Assembly (NCBI GenBank): GCA_035276475.1
Contig: DATELQ010000037.1
Span: 1-64,000, forward strand
From: DATDFB01 sp035276475
GTDB lineage: Bacteria > Acidobacteriota > Thermoanaerobaculia > Gp7-AA8
Direction: 5' to 3'
DNA: 64,000 nt
Positions 37,729 through 45,617 of the stretch are shown here, in pieces. Made by a program: the position numbers and the translations under genes. Within the stretch, counting starts at the first letter, position 1; every line of letters begins with the position of its first letter. Below the pieces are notes generated by a model. The model did not search any database, was not told where the DNA came from, and worked only from the letters and a program-made list of their open reading frames with translations.

Positions 37729-38072
37729 AGCCGCTCGACCGCGTGCGCAAGATCTGCCTCTCGCTTCCGGGCGCGACGGAGAAGCTCGCCTGGGGCGAGC
37801 CGACGTGGCGCGCCGGCAAGATGTTCGCGATGATGTCGACCTACCACCACGGCGATCCGCACCTCTCCGTTCTGCTGAACGCAGAGGAAGGCGTGCAGGA
37901 ATCGCTCGTCTCCGCCGACCCGAAGCACTTCTTCCGCCCGCCATACGTCGGCCCGGCCGGCTGGATCGGCGTGCGGTTGGACACGGGACTCGCCTGGGGC
38001 GTGGTCGAGTCCCTGATCAAGGCGGCGTGGAAGGTGACGGCGCCGAAGCGGCTACAGACTCGCGCGCAGTGA
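37725..38072 (+). CDS. MmcQ/YjbR family protein
   Basis: A 115-residue cytoplasmic protein of the MmcQ/YjbR (CyaY-like fold) family, a DNA-binding-like domain of uncertain function. Typical features are VRKICLSLPGATEKLAWGEPTWR at the N-terminus, KMFAMMSTYHHGDPHLSVLL, FRPPYVGPAGWIGVRLD and WGVVESLIKAAWKVTAPKRL. It begins with GTG overlapping the previous stop (GTGA). It ends 4 nt before the stop of the convergent S9 peptidase gene. Confidence 0.9.
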   Translation: MKPLDRVRKICLSLPGATEKLAWGEPTWRAGKMFAMMSTYHHGDPHLSVLLNAEEGVQESLVSADPKHFFRPPYVGPAGWIGVRLDTGLAWGVVESLIKAAWKVTAPKRLQTRAQ

Positions 38073-38076
38073 CGCG

Positions 38077-40047
38077 TCAGCGCGATTCCGCCGTCGTTCC
38101 CTCGTACTTTTTCCACTGCTCCGTACGCCCGCCGAGGTGCTTGGCGAGAAAGGCCTCCACCCGGGCGTAGAAGTCGAGGGCGTTCTCGGGGCGGTCGAGC
38201 CCGTGCCCCTCGTCGGGGTAGACGATGTACTCCACCTCGCGCTGATTCTCGCGGAGCGCCTTCACCATCGCGTCGGCGTTGGCGATCGTCACGCGCACGT
38301 CGTTGGCGCCCTGCGCGATCAAGAGCGGCGCGCGGATGTCGCCGGCGTGGTAGAGCGGCGAGATGGCGCGGTTCAAGGCCTCGTCGTGCTCGACGTCGCC
38401 GACGCGCCGCCGCCAGCGGAGCATGATCCCCGACCAGTACGTCGGGAAGCTGCGGAAGAGCGTGGCCACGTCCGCCGGCCCGACCATGTCGACGCCGCAG
38501 GCGAAGAGATCCGGCCGCTGCGACAGCGCGCGCAGCGTCGCATAGCCGCCGCCCGAGCCCCCCATCGCCGCGATGCGCTTCGGATCGGCGATCCCCTGCG
38601 CGACCGCCCACTTCACGGCGTCGTACAAATCCTCCTGCGTTCCGCGGCCCCACTGGTTCGTGGAGGCGTTGAGGTACTTCAGACCCAGGCCGGTCGAGCC
38701 GCGATAGTTGACCTGCAGCACGGCGTAGCCGCGGTTGGCGAGGAACTGGATCTCCGCCTCGTAGTCGGCCGTGTCGCGGTACCAGGGGCCGCCGTGGATC
38801 ATGAGGATGAGCGGAAGGTTCTTCGCCTCCACGCCGGGTGGGATCGTCAGGTAGCTGACCATCTGCAGCCCGTCGCGGGCCGGAATGATCACCGGCTTCT
38901 TCGCCGCCAACTGGTAGCCATCGAGCGCCGGGTAGTCTTTGAAGAGCGGCGTGAGGCGCCGCGTGCGGCGGTCGAACGTGTAGTACGACGGCGGCAGGTC
39001 GCTGCGCTCGGCGAGGATGATCCAGGTCTTGTCGTCGCGGTCGCGGCTCAAGAGAGTCAGGAACGCCGGCACCTCTTTCTCGATCCGCGCGAAGTCGGCC
39101 TTCATGGCCGGATCGAGGAAAACCCAGTGCGGCGTCGTGTAGTTGAAGCGCACCGCCTGCAGCGCGTGCGTGAGCGGATGGCGGATGACGGCGAGGGCGC
39201 CGTCGGAGTCGACGTCGGAATCGGGATCCTGGGCGATCACGCCGAGCTCCTTGCCGGTGGCGGCGTCGATGCGCACGAGCCGTCCCTTGTCGGAGTGCAT
39301 CGCGGAGTGGACCATCAGCACCTTGCCGCCCGGCTCGAAGCCGGCGATCAGGGACCCGTTGACGACCTGCCCGTCGAAGAGGGCCTGTTCGAACGGCATG
39401 GTCACGAGGTCGCGCCACGGCGCGGCCGCGCTGTCGCGCACGCGGATGATCGTCTGTCCCTTCGCGTCGAAGGCCGTGGCGGCGCGGACGACGAAGTCCT
39501 CGTCCGTCGTCCAGGTCAGCACGTCGCCGGGGTTCTTCGCCGCGAGGGTGAGGGCGCCGCTCCGGAGATCGACGCGGTACATGTCGAAGCGCTGCCGGTC
39601 GCGCAGGTTGAGGGCCACGAGGACGATGTGCGGGTGCGCGAGGTCGACCTTGAGGTTCTGCGCCTTCACGCCGCGGAACGGCGTGAGGTCGCGCACGTTG
39701 CCGTCGGCGAGGTCGGCGGCGTAGAGGTGGTTGACCTCGTCCCCTCCGCGGTTTTGCAGATAGAGCAGATGCTGCCCGTCGGCGGCCCAGCGATAGAAGT
39801 AGAGCGGTCGCTCGCGCTCCGTGGTCAGGAGCCGCGGCTTCTCCGCGCCGCTCGTCGGCTGGACCCAGACGTTCAATACGCCGTGGTCGTCGGGCGCGAG
39901 CCAGGCGATGCGCTTGCCGTCCGGCGAGAGCTGCGGCGTGGAGCGCTCGGGATTGCCGAACAGCAGCTCCCGCGGAATGAGCCGCGGCAGGTCGGCAGCG
40001 AGCGTGGTGGCAGAGAGGAGAGAGAGGAGAAGAGCCAGGCGTCGCAT
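38077..40047 (-). CDS. Secreted S9 family peptidase (acylaminoacyl-peptidase type)
   Basis: The third S9 serine peptidase of the window, 656 residues, with signal peptide MRRLALLLSLLSATTLAA and a propeller domain (about 25-380; STPQLSPDGKRIAWLAPDD, RWAADGQHLLYLQN). The C-terminal hydrolase domain has catalytic Ser in AAMGGSGGGYATL, Asp in GANDVRVTIA and His in DEGHGLDRPEN; LPLILMIHGGPWYRD forms the oxyanion region. It probably degrades peptides in the periplasm. It is convergent with the MmcQ-like gene. The small membrane-protein gene upstream is on the same strand, 52 bp away. Confidence 0.94.
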   Translation of the reverse strand: MRRLALLLSLLSATTLAADLPRLIPRELLFGNPERSTPQLSPDGKRIAWLAPDDHGVLNVWVQPTSGAEKPRLLTTERERPLYFYRWAADGQHLLYLQNRGGDEVNHLYAADLADGNVRDLTPFRGVKAQNLKVDLAHPHIVLVALNLRDRQRFDMYRVDLRSGALTLAAKNPGDVLTWTTDEDFVVRAATAFDAKGQTIIRVRDSAAAPWRDLVTMPFEQALFDGQVVNGSLIAGFEPGGKVLMVHSAMHSDKGRLVRIDAATGKELGVIAQDPDSDVDSDGALAVIRHPLTHALQAVRFNYTTPHWVFLDPAMKADFARIEKEVPAFLTLLSRDRDDKTWIILAERSDLPPSYYTFDRRTRRLTPLFKDYPALDGYQLAAKKPVIIPARDGLQMVSYLTIPPGVEAKNLPLILMIHGGPWYRDTADYEAEIQFLANRGYAVLQVNYRGSTGLGLKYLNASTNQWGRGTQEDLYDAVKWAVAQGIADPKRIAAMGGSGGGYATLRALSQRPDLFACGVDMVGPADVATLFRSFPTYWSGIMLRWRRRVGDVEHDEALNRAISPLYHAGDIRAPLLIAQGANDVRVTIANADAMVKALRENQREVEYIVYPDEGHGLDRPENALDFYARVEAFLAKHLGGRTEQWKKYEGTTAESR

Positions 40048-40099
40048 GCAGAAAGTTTACGGCGGGGTGGAGGGGGCGGCAGGTGAACATCCGTCGACG

Positions 40100-40477
40100 T
40101 CACATCCCCGGCTCGAACGGCGCGGCGATCGCCAGCAGCGGCAGCAAGACGCAAGGCGTGATCGCCGCGATCAGCATCTGCTGCCGAAGCGGGCGGCGGC
40201 GCACGAACGGCATTGCCCAAACGAGTGCGGTGATGACGGAGCCGATGATCATCCAAAGCAAAAGGATGAAGGCGACGACCGCCGCCATCGAATGCGTATG
40301 CCCTTTCGGGATGTAGTTCCAGACGGCGTAGAACAGGTCGACTTCGAATTGAGAAAAGAACGGGCGAACGCCGTGGTATGCGCCGTAGAACGCATAAAAA
40401 ACACGCGGGATCGTGCCCGCGACGCCGAAGACCGCGGAGCCGGTGGCAACGGCGGCCGCGTAGTCACGCGCAGTCAC
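40100..40477 (-). CDS. Small membrane protein of unknown function
   Basis: A 125-residue protein with about three hydrophobic segments: an N-terminal amphipathic helix (YAAAVATGSAVFGVAGTIPRVFYAFYGAY), MAAVVAFILLLWMIIGSVITALVWAM, and QMLIAAITPCVLLPLLAIAAPF. It starts at GTG 40477, one base after the stop of the receptor kinase gene, so the two are almost certainly co-transcribed and translationally coupled. No domain was recognised; a role alongside the kinase is inferred only from position. Confidence 0.7.
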   Translation of the reverse strand: MTARDYAAAVATGSAVFGVAGTIPRVFYAFYGAYHGVRPFFSQFEVDLFYAVWNYIPKGHTHSMAAVVAFILLLWMIIGSVITALVWAMPFVRRRPLRQQMLIAAITPCVLLPLLAIAAPFEPGM

Positions 40478-40478
40478 C

Positions 40479-43244
40479 CTACGCCGCCGCCTGCACCGCC
40501 GTCATCGTCTGCCGGTCGAGATCCGCGAGCAACGCGCCGGCGTCGGCGTAGCGGTCCTTGGGATTCTTGGCCAGGCAGCGCATCACCATGGCGTCGACGG
40601 CGCGGCCGACGTCCGGGCGCACCTCGACGAGCGGCTTCGGCGTCTCGGTGATGTGCGCGGTCAGCACGCCCGTCAGCGATGACGACGTGAACGGCTTCAC
40701 CCCGCCGAGGATCTCGTAGAGCATCACCCCCATCGAGTAGACGTCGCTGCGCGCGTCGAGCTGCTGGCCCTGCACCTGCTCGGGGCTCATGTAGTGCGGC
40801 GTCCCCACGATTAGCCCCGCCTGGGTCATCCCTTCCTTCGCCTCGGCCATGCGCGCGATGCCGAAGTCCATCAGCTTCACTTCGCCCTTGTGGTCGATCA
40901 GCACGTTCTGCGGCTTGATGTCGCGGTGGATGATCCCCTGCTCGTGCGCGGCCTGCAGCCCGCGGCAGATCTGGCGCGACAGGCCCATGGCCGCGCGCGC
41001 GGCCATGCGGTGGTCGGGCGCCTCCTCGAGCAGCTCGGCGAGCGTGTAGCCGCGCACGTACTCCATGGAGATGAAGTAGACGCCGTCAGCCTCGCCGTAG
41101 TCGTACGTGCGGAGCACGTTGCGGTGCGTGATCTTGCGCGCCAGGCGGATCTCGCGCTTGAAGCGCTCCAAATCCTCGGGGGACTTTTGCATCACGTCGC
41201 CGGGCAGCGTCTTGATCGCCACGGTCTCGTCGAGCTGCGTGTCGATGGCGCGGTAAACGACACCCATGCCGCCGCGCCCGAGGATCTGCTCGATGCGGTA
41301 GCGGTTCGCGAAGAACTGGCCTGCCGTCAACTCCGCGAGGGCGCCGGCGGGCGCGGTCTGCCCCGGCACGGTCGAATCGACGCGCATCGTAGCCATCGAG
41401 CTCGTCGTCTGCCCGAGCGTGCGCATCATCGTCGAGCCGAGATTCGCCAGCGGCACCGCCGCGACGGGGAGCGGCTGCGGCAGCCACCGCAGCGCCACCT
41501 GCTCGTGCGTCGACGACGACAGGATCTCATTCCCCGCCGCCTGCGCCGTCTCGTACGAGATGTACGCGTAGCCGGTCGGCGCGTGCCATGCGAAGACTTC
41601 CGCGAGCAGCGGCGCGTTGCCGACGACCGCGAGACCGCTCTCCTGCTGTAGGTCGACCGAGCCGGTCACGAACTCGCCCGTGGCGATGCCGACGCCGATC
41701 TGCATCGTGTTGCCGTTGCCCTGCGCCACCAGCTCCTCGTTGATCGCGCGCGCGGCGCGGATGGCGTGGATGATGCCGCGCTCGCCGCGGAAGACGCTGA
41801 CGAGGCGATGCCCTTTGATCTCGCGGACGACGCCGTCCTGGCGGTCCACTTCCGCTTCCTGCAGCTTCATGACGCGGGCGACGTCGGCGATGACGTTGGC
41901 GGCGTCGCCGCCGCCGACCGTCGGCGGCAGTCCGCGCAGGTCGGTGACGAGCACCGTCCCCTCTTCGAGCTTGGCCGGCTCGCTCTTGCGGATGGCCTCG
42001 CGCTCCTCCGACCGCGCCGCCATCTGCTCGTACAGCTCCTCGAGCTCGGCCTTGTCGCGCAGCGACGTGATCATCTTCGCGAACGAACGCCCGAGGATGC
42101 CGACTTCGTCCTGGCGGTCGATGGCGGGGTGGACGTCGTAGTCGCCGTGCGTGACGGCTTGCGCGACGCCGGCCAGCTCTTCGATCGGCCGCGTGATGCG
42201 CTTGGCGATGAACCAGGAGAGGATGAAGGCGAGCAGCACCGCCACTCCGCCGCCGAGGAGGAGCGCCTTCTGGATCTCGCGGAACGGCGCGAGCTCGACG
42301 TCGAGCGAGCGGAGGAACACCGCGGCGCCGACGGTCTTGTTGCCCGAGGTCATCGGCTCGCCGGTCATGACGTACTGCGAGCGGTCGATCGTCACGGTTT
42401 TCGGCGGCATCTGCTTGCCGGTTCGGAAGATATCCTCGACGCCGGTCATCTGCTGCATGGTGAATTGAGGGGCGTTCTTGGAGCGGCCGGGCAAGCCGGC
42501 CTGCGAGACAAAGACCACGCCGGCGTTCGTCACGTTGGCAATCTTGTTGGCGAAGAGATCGTCGATGGCGACGCCGTTGACGAAGTAGCCAATGCGCACG
42601 TTGTTCACGCCGAGGACCAGTGGCGCGACTGCGACGTGATAGAGATGATTGCCATCGGCCAGCACACCGGTGACCGCCGGAAGCGTGGCGTCGTCGACGA
42701 TCTGCTTCACCAACGCCGATTCAGAGGCCATGTTCTCGTTCGGCGCTTGCGTCAGTGTCGGGCGATCGGTGCGCCCCATCAGATTGCCCTGCTCGTCGAG
42801 CAGCATCATCAGATCGGTACCGAGGGCTTCTTTTCGTTGCGTGAGCTGATCGGCGATGTCGAGATAGTTGATCGCAGGCGGCGCCGTCGGATTGGCCGGA
42901 TCGGACGTCGGGTGAATGGCGTTCTGCAGGTAGGGGACGACGTTCGGATCATTCCCAAGCAGCCGCGTCGTGAGAGACAGCCGGGACAGCCGCTGTCTTT
43001 CGAATTCGCCGAACAACTGCGCCGCGCTCGAGATCGACTTATCCGCCGTCGCATGCGCGATCACCTGCGCGCGCTGCAGCGTCAGCCCCACCGCCACCGC
43101 CACGACGATGGCGATCAAGAGCGCGGTGAGAAAGAAAATCTTCCAGACCAGCGGGAACCGCGCCTTCTCCACCGCCATCTGCCGCGGCGTGACCGCGGGC
43201 ATCGTTCCCGGCGTGACCGTGGTGTCGAGCGTCTGCGCGGTCAC
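40479..43244 (-). CDS. Membrane receptor Ser/Thr kinase with Cache-like, HAMP and cyclase-like domains
   Basis: A 921-residue sensor kinase. The order is: TM1 (about 34-55; VWKIFFLTALLIAIVVAVAVG), an extracytoplasmic Cache-like sensor (about 56-325), TM2 (KALLLGGGVAVLLAFILSWF) and HAMP (KRITRPIEELAGVAQAVTHGDY). A class III cyclase-like domain follows (about 430-590; VLVTDLRGLPPT, GHRLVSVFRGERG, IGVGIATGEFVTGSVD). A kinase domain closes it (about 645-905) with GRGGMGVVYRA, VAIKTLP, IIHRDIKPQNVLI, LMDFGIA and MSPEQ. The cyclase domain keeps one metal Asp (TDLRG), but the second (usual GD) is GH, so it is probably catalytically dead. Start is GTG at 43244, abutting the cupredoxin gene's stop. 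Confidence 0.92.
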   Translation of the reverse strand: MTAQTLDTTVTPGTMPAVTPRQMAVEKARFPLVWKIFFLTALLIAIVVAVAVGLTLQRAQVIAHATADKSISSAAQLFGEFERQRLSRLSLTTRLLGNDPNVVPYLQNAIHPTSDPANPTAPPAINYLDIADQLTQRKEALGTDLMMLLDEQGNLMGRTDRPTLTQAPNENMASESALVKQIVDDATLPAVTGVLADGNHLYHVAVAPLVLGVNNVRIGYFVNGVAIDDLFANKIANVTNAGVVFVSQAGLPGRSKNAPQFTMQQMTGVEDIFRTGKQMPPKTVTIDRSQYVMTGEPMTSGNKTVGAAVFLRSLDVELAPFREIQKALLLGGGVAVLLAFILSWFIAKRITRPIEELAGVAQAVTHGDYDVHPAIDRQDEVGILGRSFAKMITSLRDKAELEELYEQMAARSEEREAIRKSEPAKLEEGTVLVTDLRGLPPTVGGGDAANVIADVARVMKLQEAEVDRQDGVVREIKGHRLVSVFRGERGIIHAIRAARAINEELVAQGNGNTMQIGVGIATGEFVTGSVDLQQESGLAVVGNAPLLAEVFAWHAPTGYAYISYETAQAAGNEILSSSTHEQVALRWLPQPLPVAAVPLANLGSTMMRTLGQTTSSMATMRVDSTVPGQTAPAGALAELTAGQFFANRYRIEQILGRGGMGVVYRAIDTQLDETVAIKTLPGDVMQKSPEDLERFKREIRLARKITHRNVLRTYDYGEADGVYFISMEYVRGYTLAELLEEAPDHRMAARAAMGLSRQICRGLQAAHEQGIIHRDIKPQNVLIDHKGEVKLMDFGIARMAEAKEGMTQAGLIVGTPHYMSPEQVQGQQLDARSDVYSMGVMLYEILGGVKPFTSSSLTGVLTAHITETPKPLVEVRPDVGRAVDAMVMRCLAKNPKDRYADAGALLADLDRQTMTAVQAAA

Positions 43245-43907
43245 TCAGTAATCCCTCGGCGGCGCCGTGTAGGGCTTGCCGACCTTGTTGAGGTGCGAGG
43301 CCGACTTGTAGTTGCTGCTGTCGAGCGTCAGGGCCACGTTCGTCGCGCCGGCGGCGCCGACGTCGACCATCGTCGCCGTCTGCCCCCCCTGCTCGTTCCA
43401 GGCGACGACCTTGTACTTCCCGGCCGGCACGTCGTGGATCGTGTAGTTGCCGGCGGCGTCGGCGAAGACGTAGTACGGCGTCGGCATCACCTGGATGACG
43501 GCGGACATGTTCGGGTGCACGTTGCAGTAGACGTTGACGACGCCGGGTGTCGTGAACTTCTGCGACTTGCCCGCGCCCTTGCGATAGAGCCCGAGGTCGA
43601 ACGTGCTCGCCGAGGAGAGGGAGAAGAGGTTGTGCGAGATCGGATCGTCGTTCGGGAACTCCACCGTCGATCCGACCGGCACCGCCAGCACGTGCGGGAT
43701 CAGTGTCTTGCCACGCGTCGTCATCGTGACCTTCGCGGGCGGCTTCGGCGCGGGCTTTCCGGCGGCGGGCTCGAGCCAGACCAGCGTCTCGGCCACGACC
43801 GGCGTTTGTCCCTTTTTCGTCACGAAGTTGACTTTGCCGCCGACCGTGGCGGCGGCGAGCGGCGCGGCGGCCGCGACGAGGCTCGCCAGAGCGAGAAGTC
43901 GTTTCAT
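43245..43907 (-). CDS. Secreted cupredoxin-like protein
   Basis: A 220-residue exported protein with signal peptide MKRLLALASLVAAAAPLAAA. A plastocyanin-like domain (about 70-145) has plausible type-1 copper ligands: His in DPISHNLFS, then Cys, His and Met in VNVYCNVHPNMSAVI. The C-terminal part (YYVFADAAGNYTIHDVPAGKYKVVAWNEQGG) is a carboxypeptidase-regulatory-like beta sandwich. Such proteins resemble methylamine-utilisation-type cupredoxins and may carry electrons or bind copper. ATG 43907 has GGAG upstream. Its stop directly abuts the GTG of the receptor kinase, implying coupled expression. Confidence 0.87.
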   Translation of the reverse strand: MKRLLALASLVAAAAPLAAATVGGKVNFVTKKGQTPVVAETLVWLEPAAGKPAPKPPAKVTMTTRGKTLIPHVLAVPVGSTVEFPNDDPISHNLFSLSSASTFDLGLYRKGAGKSQKFTTPGVVNVYCNVHPNMSAVIQVMPTPYYVFADAAGNYTIHDVPAGKYKVVAWNEQGGQTATMVDVGAAGATNVALTLDSSNYKSASHLNKVGKPYTAPPRDY

Positions 43908-43957
43908 GTCAATTAGCTCCGGAGGTTCGACATGGTAGCACAAGGACTTGTGCGGAA

Positions 43958-44003
43958 TTGATGTTGCTATTTGGCATGGAAAACGTATCATCTAAAACAT
44001 CAA
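43958..44003. promoter_or_regulatory. Inverted repeat in AT-richer spacer upstream of the cupredoxin gene
   Basis: TTGATGTT (43958-43965) and AACATCAA (43996-44003) are perfect inverted 8-mers 30 bp apart, within one of the few AT-richer stretches of the window and 50-95 bp upstream of the minus-strand cupredoxin start. It could be a regulator site; no convincing -10/-35 pair is seen. Confidence 0.3.
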
Positions 44004-44060
44004 CGAAGAGGAAAACACCCGAGACCGTTGCAATAAAAACCGCCCACGGGTCCTTTCCAT

Positions 44061-44290
44061 CCGTAAGATTTACGGCTGTGCTCTTTGACTAGATGACAAG
44101 TTCCCGCTCCTCCCCTCTACCTCGGGGCAGGCAGGAGCGGTCGATCCGGTCCGCGGCGTGGCGAGGTGGGTTACGGGCATGCACGTGACGCTTGCCGCGG
44201 GTCCGCCGGAAATTCATGGGGGAGGAGGTACTGCGTTCGATGGATTGTTCTCATAAACCTGAGGGGGAGAGTTCCTGACCCCCACCCCGG
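44061..44290 (+). ncRNA. Candidate structured non-coding RNA upstream of tRNA-Leu
   Basis: The stretch between the cupredoxin gene and tRNA-Leu has no supported reading frame but several stems. These are CCGTAA-GAT-TTACGG (44061-44075) and CCGCTCCT (44104-44111) pairing with AGGAGCGG (44133-44140). TCCGG...GGCG near 44145-44165 can pair with CTTGCCGCGG...CCGGA near 44191-44210. An alternative long-range CTCCTCCCC (44107-44115) can pair with GGGGAGGAG (44219-44227). A strong terminator follows. A rod-like fold plus terminator could fit a 6S-like or other small RNA. I could not match SRP, tmRNA or RNase P motifs. Strand is inferred from the terminator. Confidence 0.4.
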
Positions 44291-44317
44291 AAGGGCGCCT
44301 GCAAAGGCGCCCTTTTT
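44291..44317 (+). terminator. Rho-independent terminator upstream of tRNA-Leu
   Basis: A perfect 10-bp stem (AAGGGCGCCT / AGGCGCCCTT) with loop GCAA runs into TTT, nine bases before tRNA-Leu. No protein gene on the plus strand precedes it, so it probably ends an upstream non-coding transcript. Confidence 0.88.
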
Positions 44318-44325
44318 CATTTCCG

Positions 44326-44414
44326 GCCCCGGTGGCGGAATAGGCAGACGCAGCGGACTTAAAATCCGCTGCCGCGTAAGCGGCGTGCCGGTTCGAGTCC
44401 GGCCCGGGGCACCA
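44326..44414 (+). tRNA. tRNA-Leu (anticodon UAA)
   Basis: A class II tRNA with acceptor stem GCCCCGG/CCGGGGC, anticodon stem GCGGA/TCCGC enclosing loop CTTAAAA (anticodon TAA), a long variable arm (TGCCGCGTAAGCGGCGT) and T-arm GCCGG-TTCGAGT-CCGGC. CCA is encoded at 44412-44414. It reads UUA/UUG leucine codons, which are rare in this GC-rich genome. Confidence 0.96.
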
Positions 44415-44438
44415 CGACTCGGATATCATCCCCAGGCC

Positions 44439-45617
44439 ATGACCACCGCCGCAGCAGAGCCCACCGCCTCTCCCCTGACCCTCCTCTCCGAAGAAGAACA
44501 GATGTTCCAGCAGAGCGTCCGCGACTTCGCGGTCGAGAAGATCCGTCCGCTCGTGCACCAGATGGATCACGACGCCAAGATGTCGCGCGAGCTCATCGAC
44601 AGCTTCTTCGACCTCGGCATCATGGGCATCGAGGTGCCGGACCAGTGGGGCGGCGCGGGCTCGTCGTTCTTCACCGCCGTCCTCGTCGTCGAGGAGCTCT
44701 CCCACGTCGACGCCTCCTGCGGCGTGCTCGTCGACGTGCAGAACACCCTCGTCAACAACGCCCTACTCCGCTGGGGCAACGAAGACCAGAAGTCGAAGTA
44801 CCTCTCCATGCTGTCGAAGGACACGGTCGGCGCGTATGCGCTCTCCGAGGCGGGGTCGGGATCGGACGCGTTCGCGCTGGCGTGCCGCGCCGAGGACAAG
44901 GGCGACCATTGGGTTCTCAACGGCCAGAAGCTGTGGATCACGAACGCCTTCGAGGCCGGCGTCTTCATCGTCTTCGCCAACGCCAATCCCGACGCCGGCT
45001 ACAAAGGCATCACGGCGTTCCTGATCGAGCGCGACTTCCCCGGCTTCACCGTCGGGAAAAAAGAGGACAAGCTCGGCATCCGCGCCTCGTCGACGTGCGA
45101 GCTCATTCTCGAAGACTGCCGCGTCCCGAAAGAGAACGTCCTCGGCGAGCCGGGCAAGGGCTACAAGATCGCCATCGAGACGCTCAACGAAGGGCGCATC
45201 GGCATCGGCGCGCAGATGATCGGCGTCGCGCGCGGCGCGCTCGAGCACGCCATCTCGTACGTGAAGGAGCGCAAGCAGTTCGGCACGCGCATCTCCGAGT
45301 TCCAGGGCGTGCAGTTCCAGATCGCCGAGGCGGCGACGGAGCTCGAGGCGGCCCGGCTCATGGTCTACAACGCCGCGCGGCTCAAGGACGCCAAGCAGCC
45401 GTTCCTCCGCGAGGCGGCCATGGCCAAGCTCTTCTCCTCGAACGCGTGCGAGAAGATCACTTCGCTGGCGGTGCAGCTCTTCGGCGGCAACGGCTACACG
45501 AAGGAGTACCCGGTCGAGAAGTACTGGCGCGACTCGAAGGTCGGACAGATCTACGAGGGGACGTCGAACATGCAGCTGGCCACGATCGCCAAGACGATTC
45601 TGACCGACCGGCTGTAG
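44439..45617 (+). CDS. Acyl-CoA dehydrogenase
   Basis: A 392-residue FAD enzyme introducing an alpha-beta double bond in acyl-CoA during fatty-acid or branched-chain amino-acid degradation. Features are LSEEEQMFQQSVRDFAVEKIRP, GAYALSEAGSGSDAFAL (substrate/FAD binding), WITNAFEAGVFIVFA and SRISEFQGVQFQ-type helices (ERKQFGTRISEFQGVQFQIA). The catalytic glutamate is in QIYEGTSNMQL near the C-terminus. Short/branched-chain enzymes fit the length and motifs best, but the substrate is not certain. It starts 24 nt after tRNA-Leu. Its stop is immediately followed by the stop of the convergent FecR/PASTA gene with no gap. Confidence 0.95.
   Translation: MTTAAAEPTASPLTLLSEEEQMFQQSVRDFAVEKIRPLVHQMDHDAKMSRELIDSFFDLGIMGIEVPDQWGGAGSSFFTAVLVVEELSHVDASCGVLVDVQNTLVNNALLRWGNEDQKSKYLSMLSKDTVGAYALSEAGSGSDAFALACRAEDKGDHWVLNGQKLWITNAFEAGVFIVFANANPDAGYKGITAFLIERDFPGFTVGKKEDKLGIRASSTCELILEDCRVPKENVLGEPGKGYKIAIETLNEGRIGIGAQMIGVARGALEHAISYVKERKQFGTRISEFQGVQFQIAEAATELEAARLMVYNAARLKDAKQPFLREAAMAKLFSSNACEKITSLAVQLFGGNGYTKEYPVEKYWRDSKVGQIYEGTSNMQLATIAKTILTDRL

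Noticed and set aside
44061..44317. SRP RNA, tmRNA or RNase P RNA
   Set aside because: No GGAAGG...GCAGCC-like SRP apical motif, no tag reading frame with tRNA-like ends, and no conserved RNase P motifs were found; kept only as an unassigned structured region.
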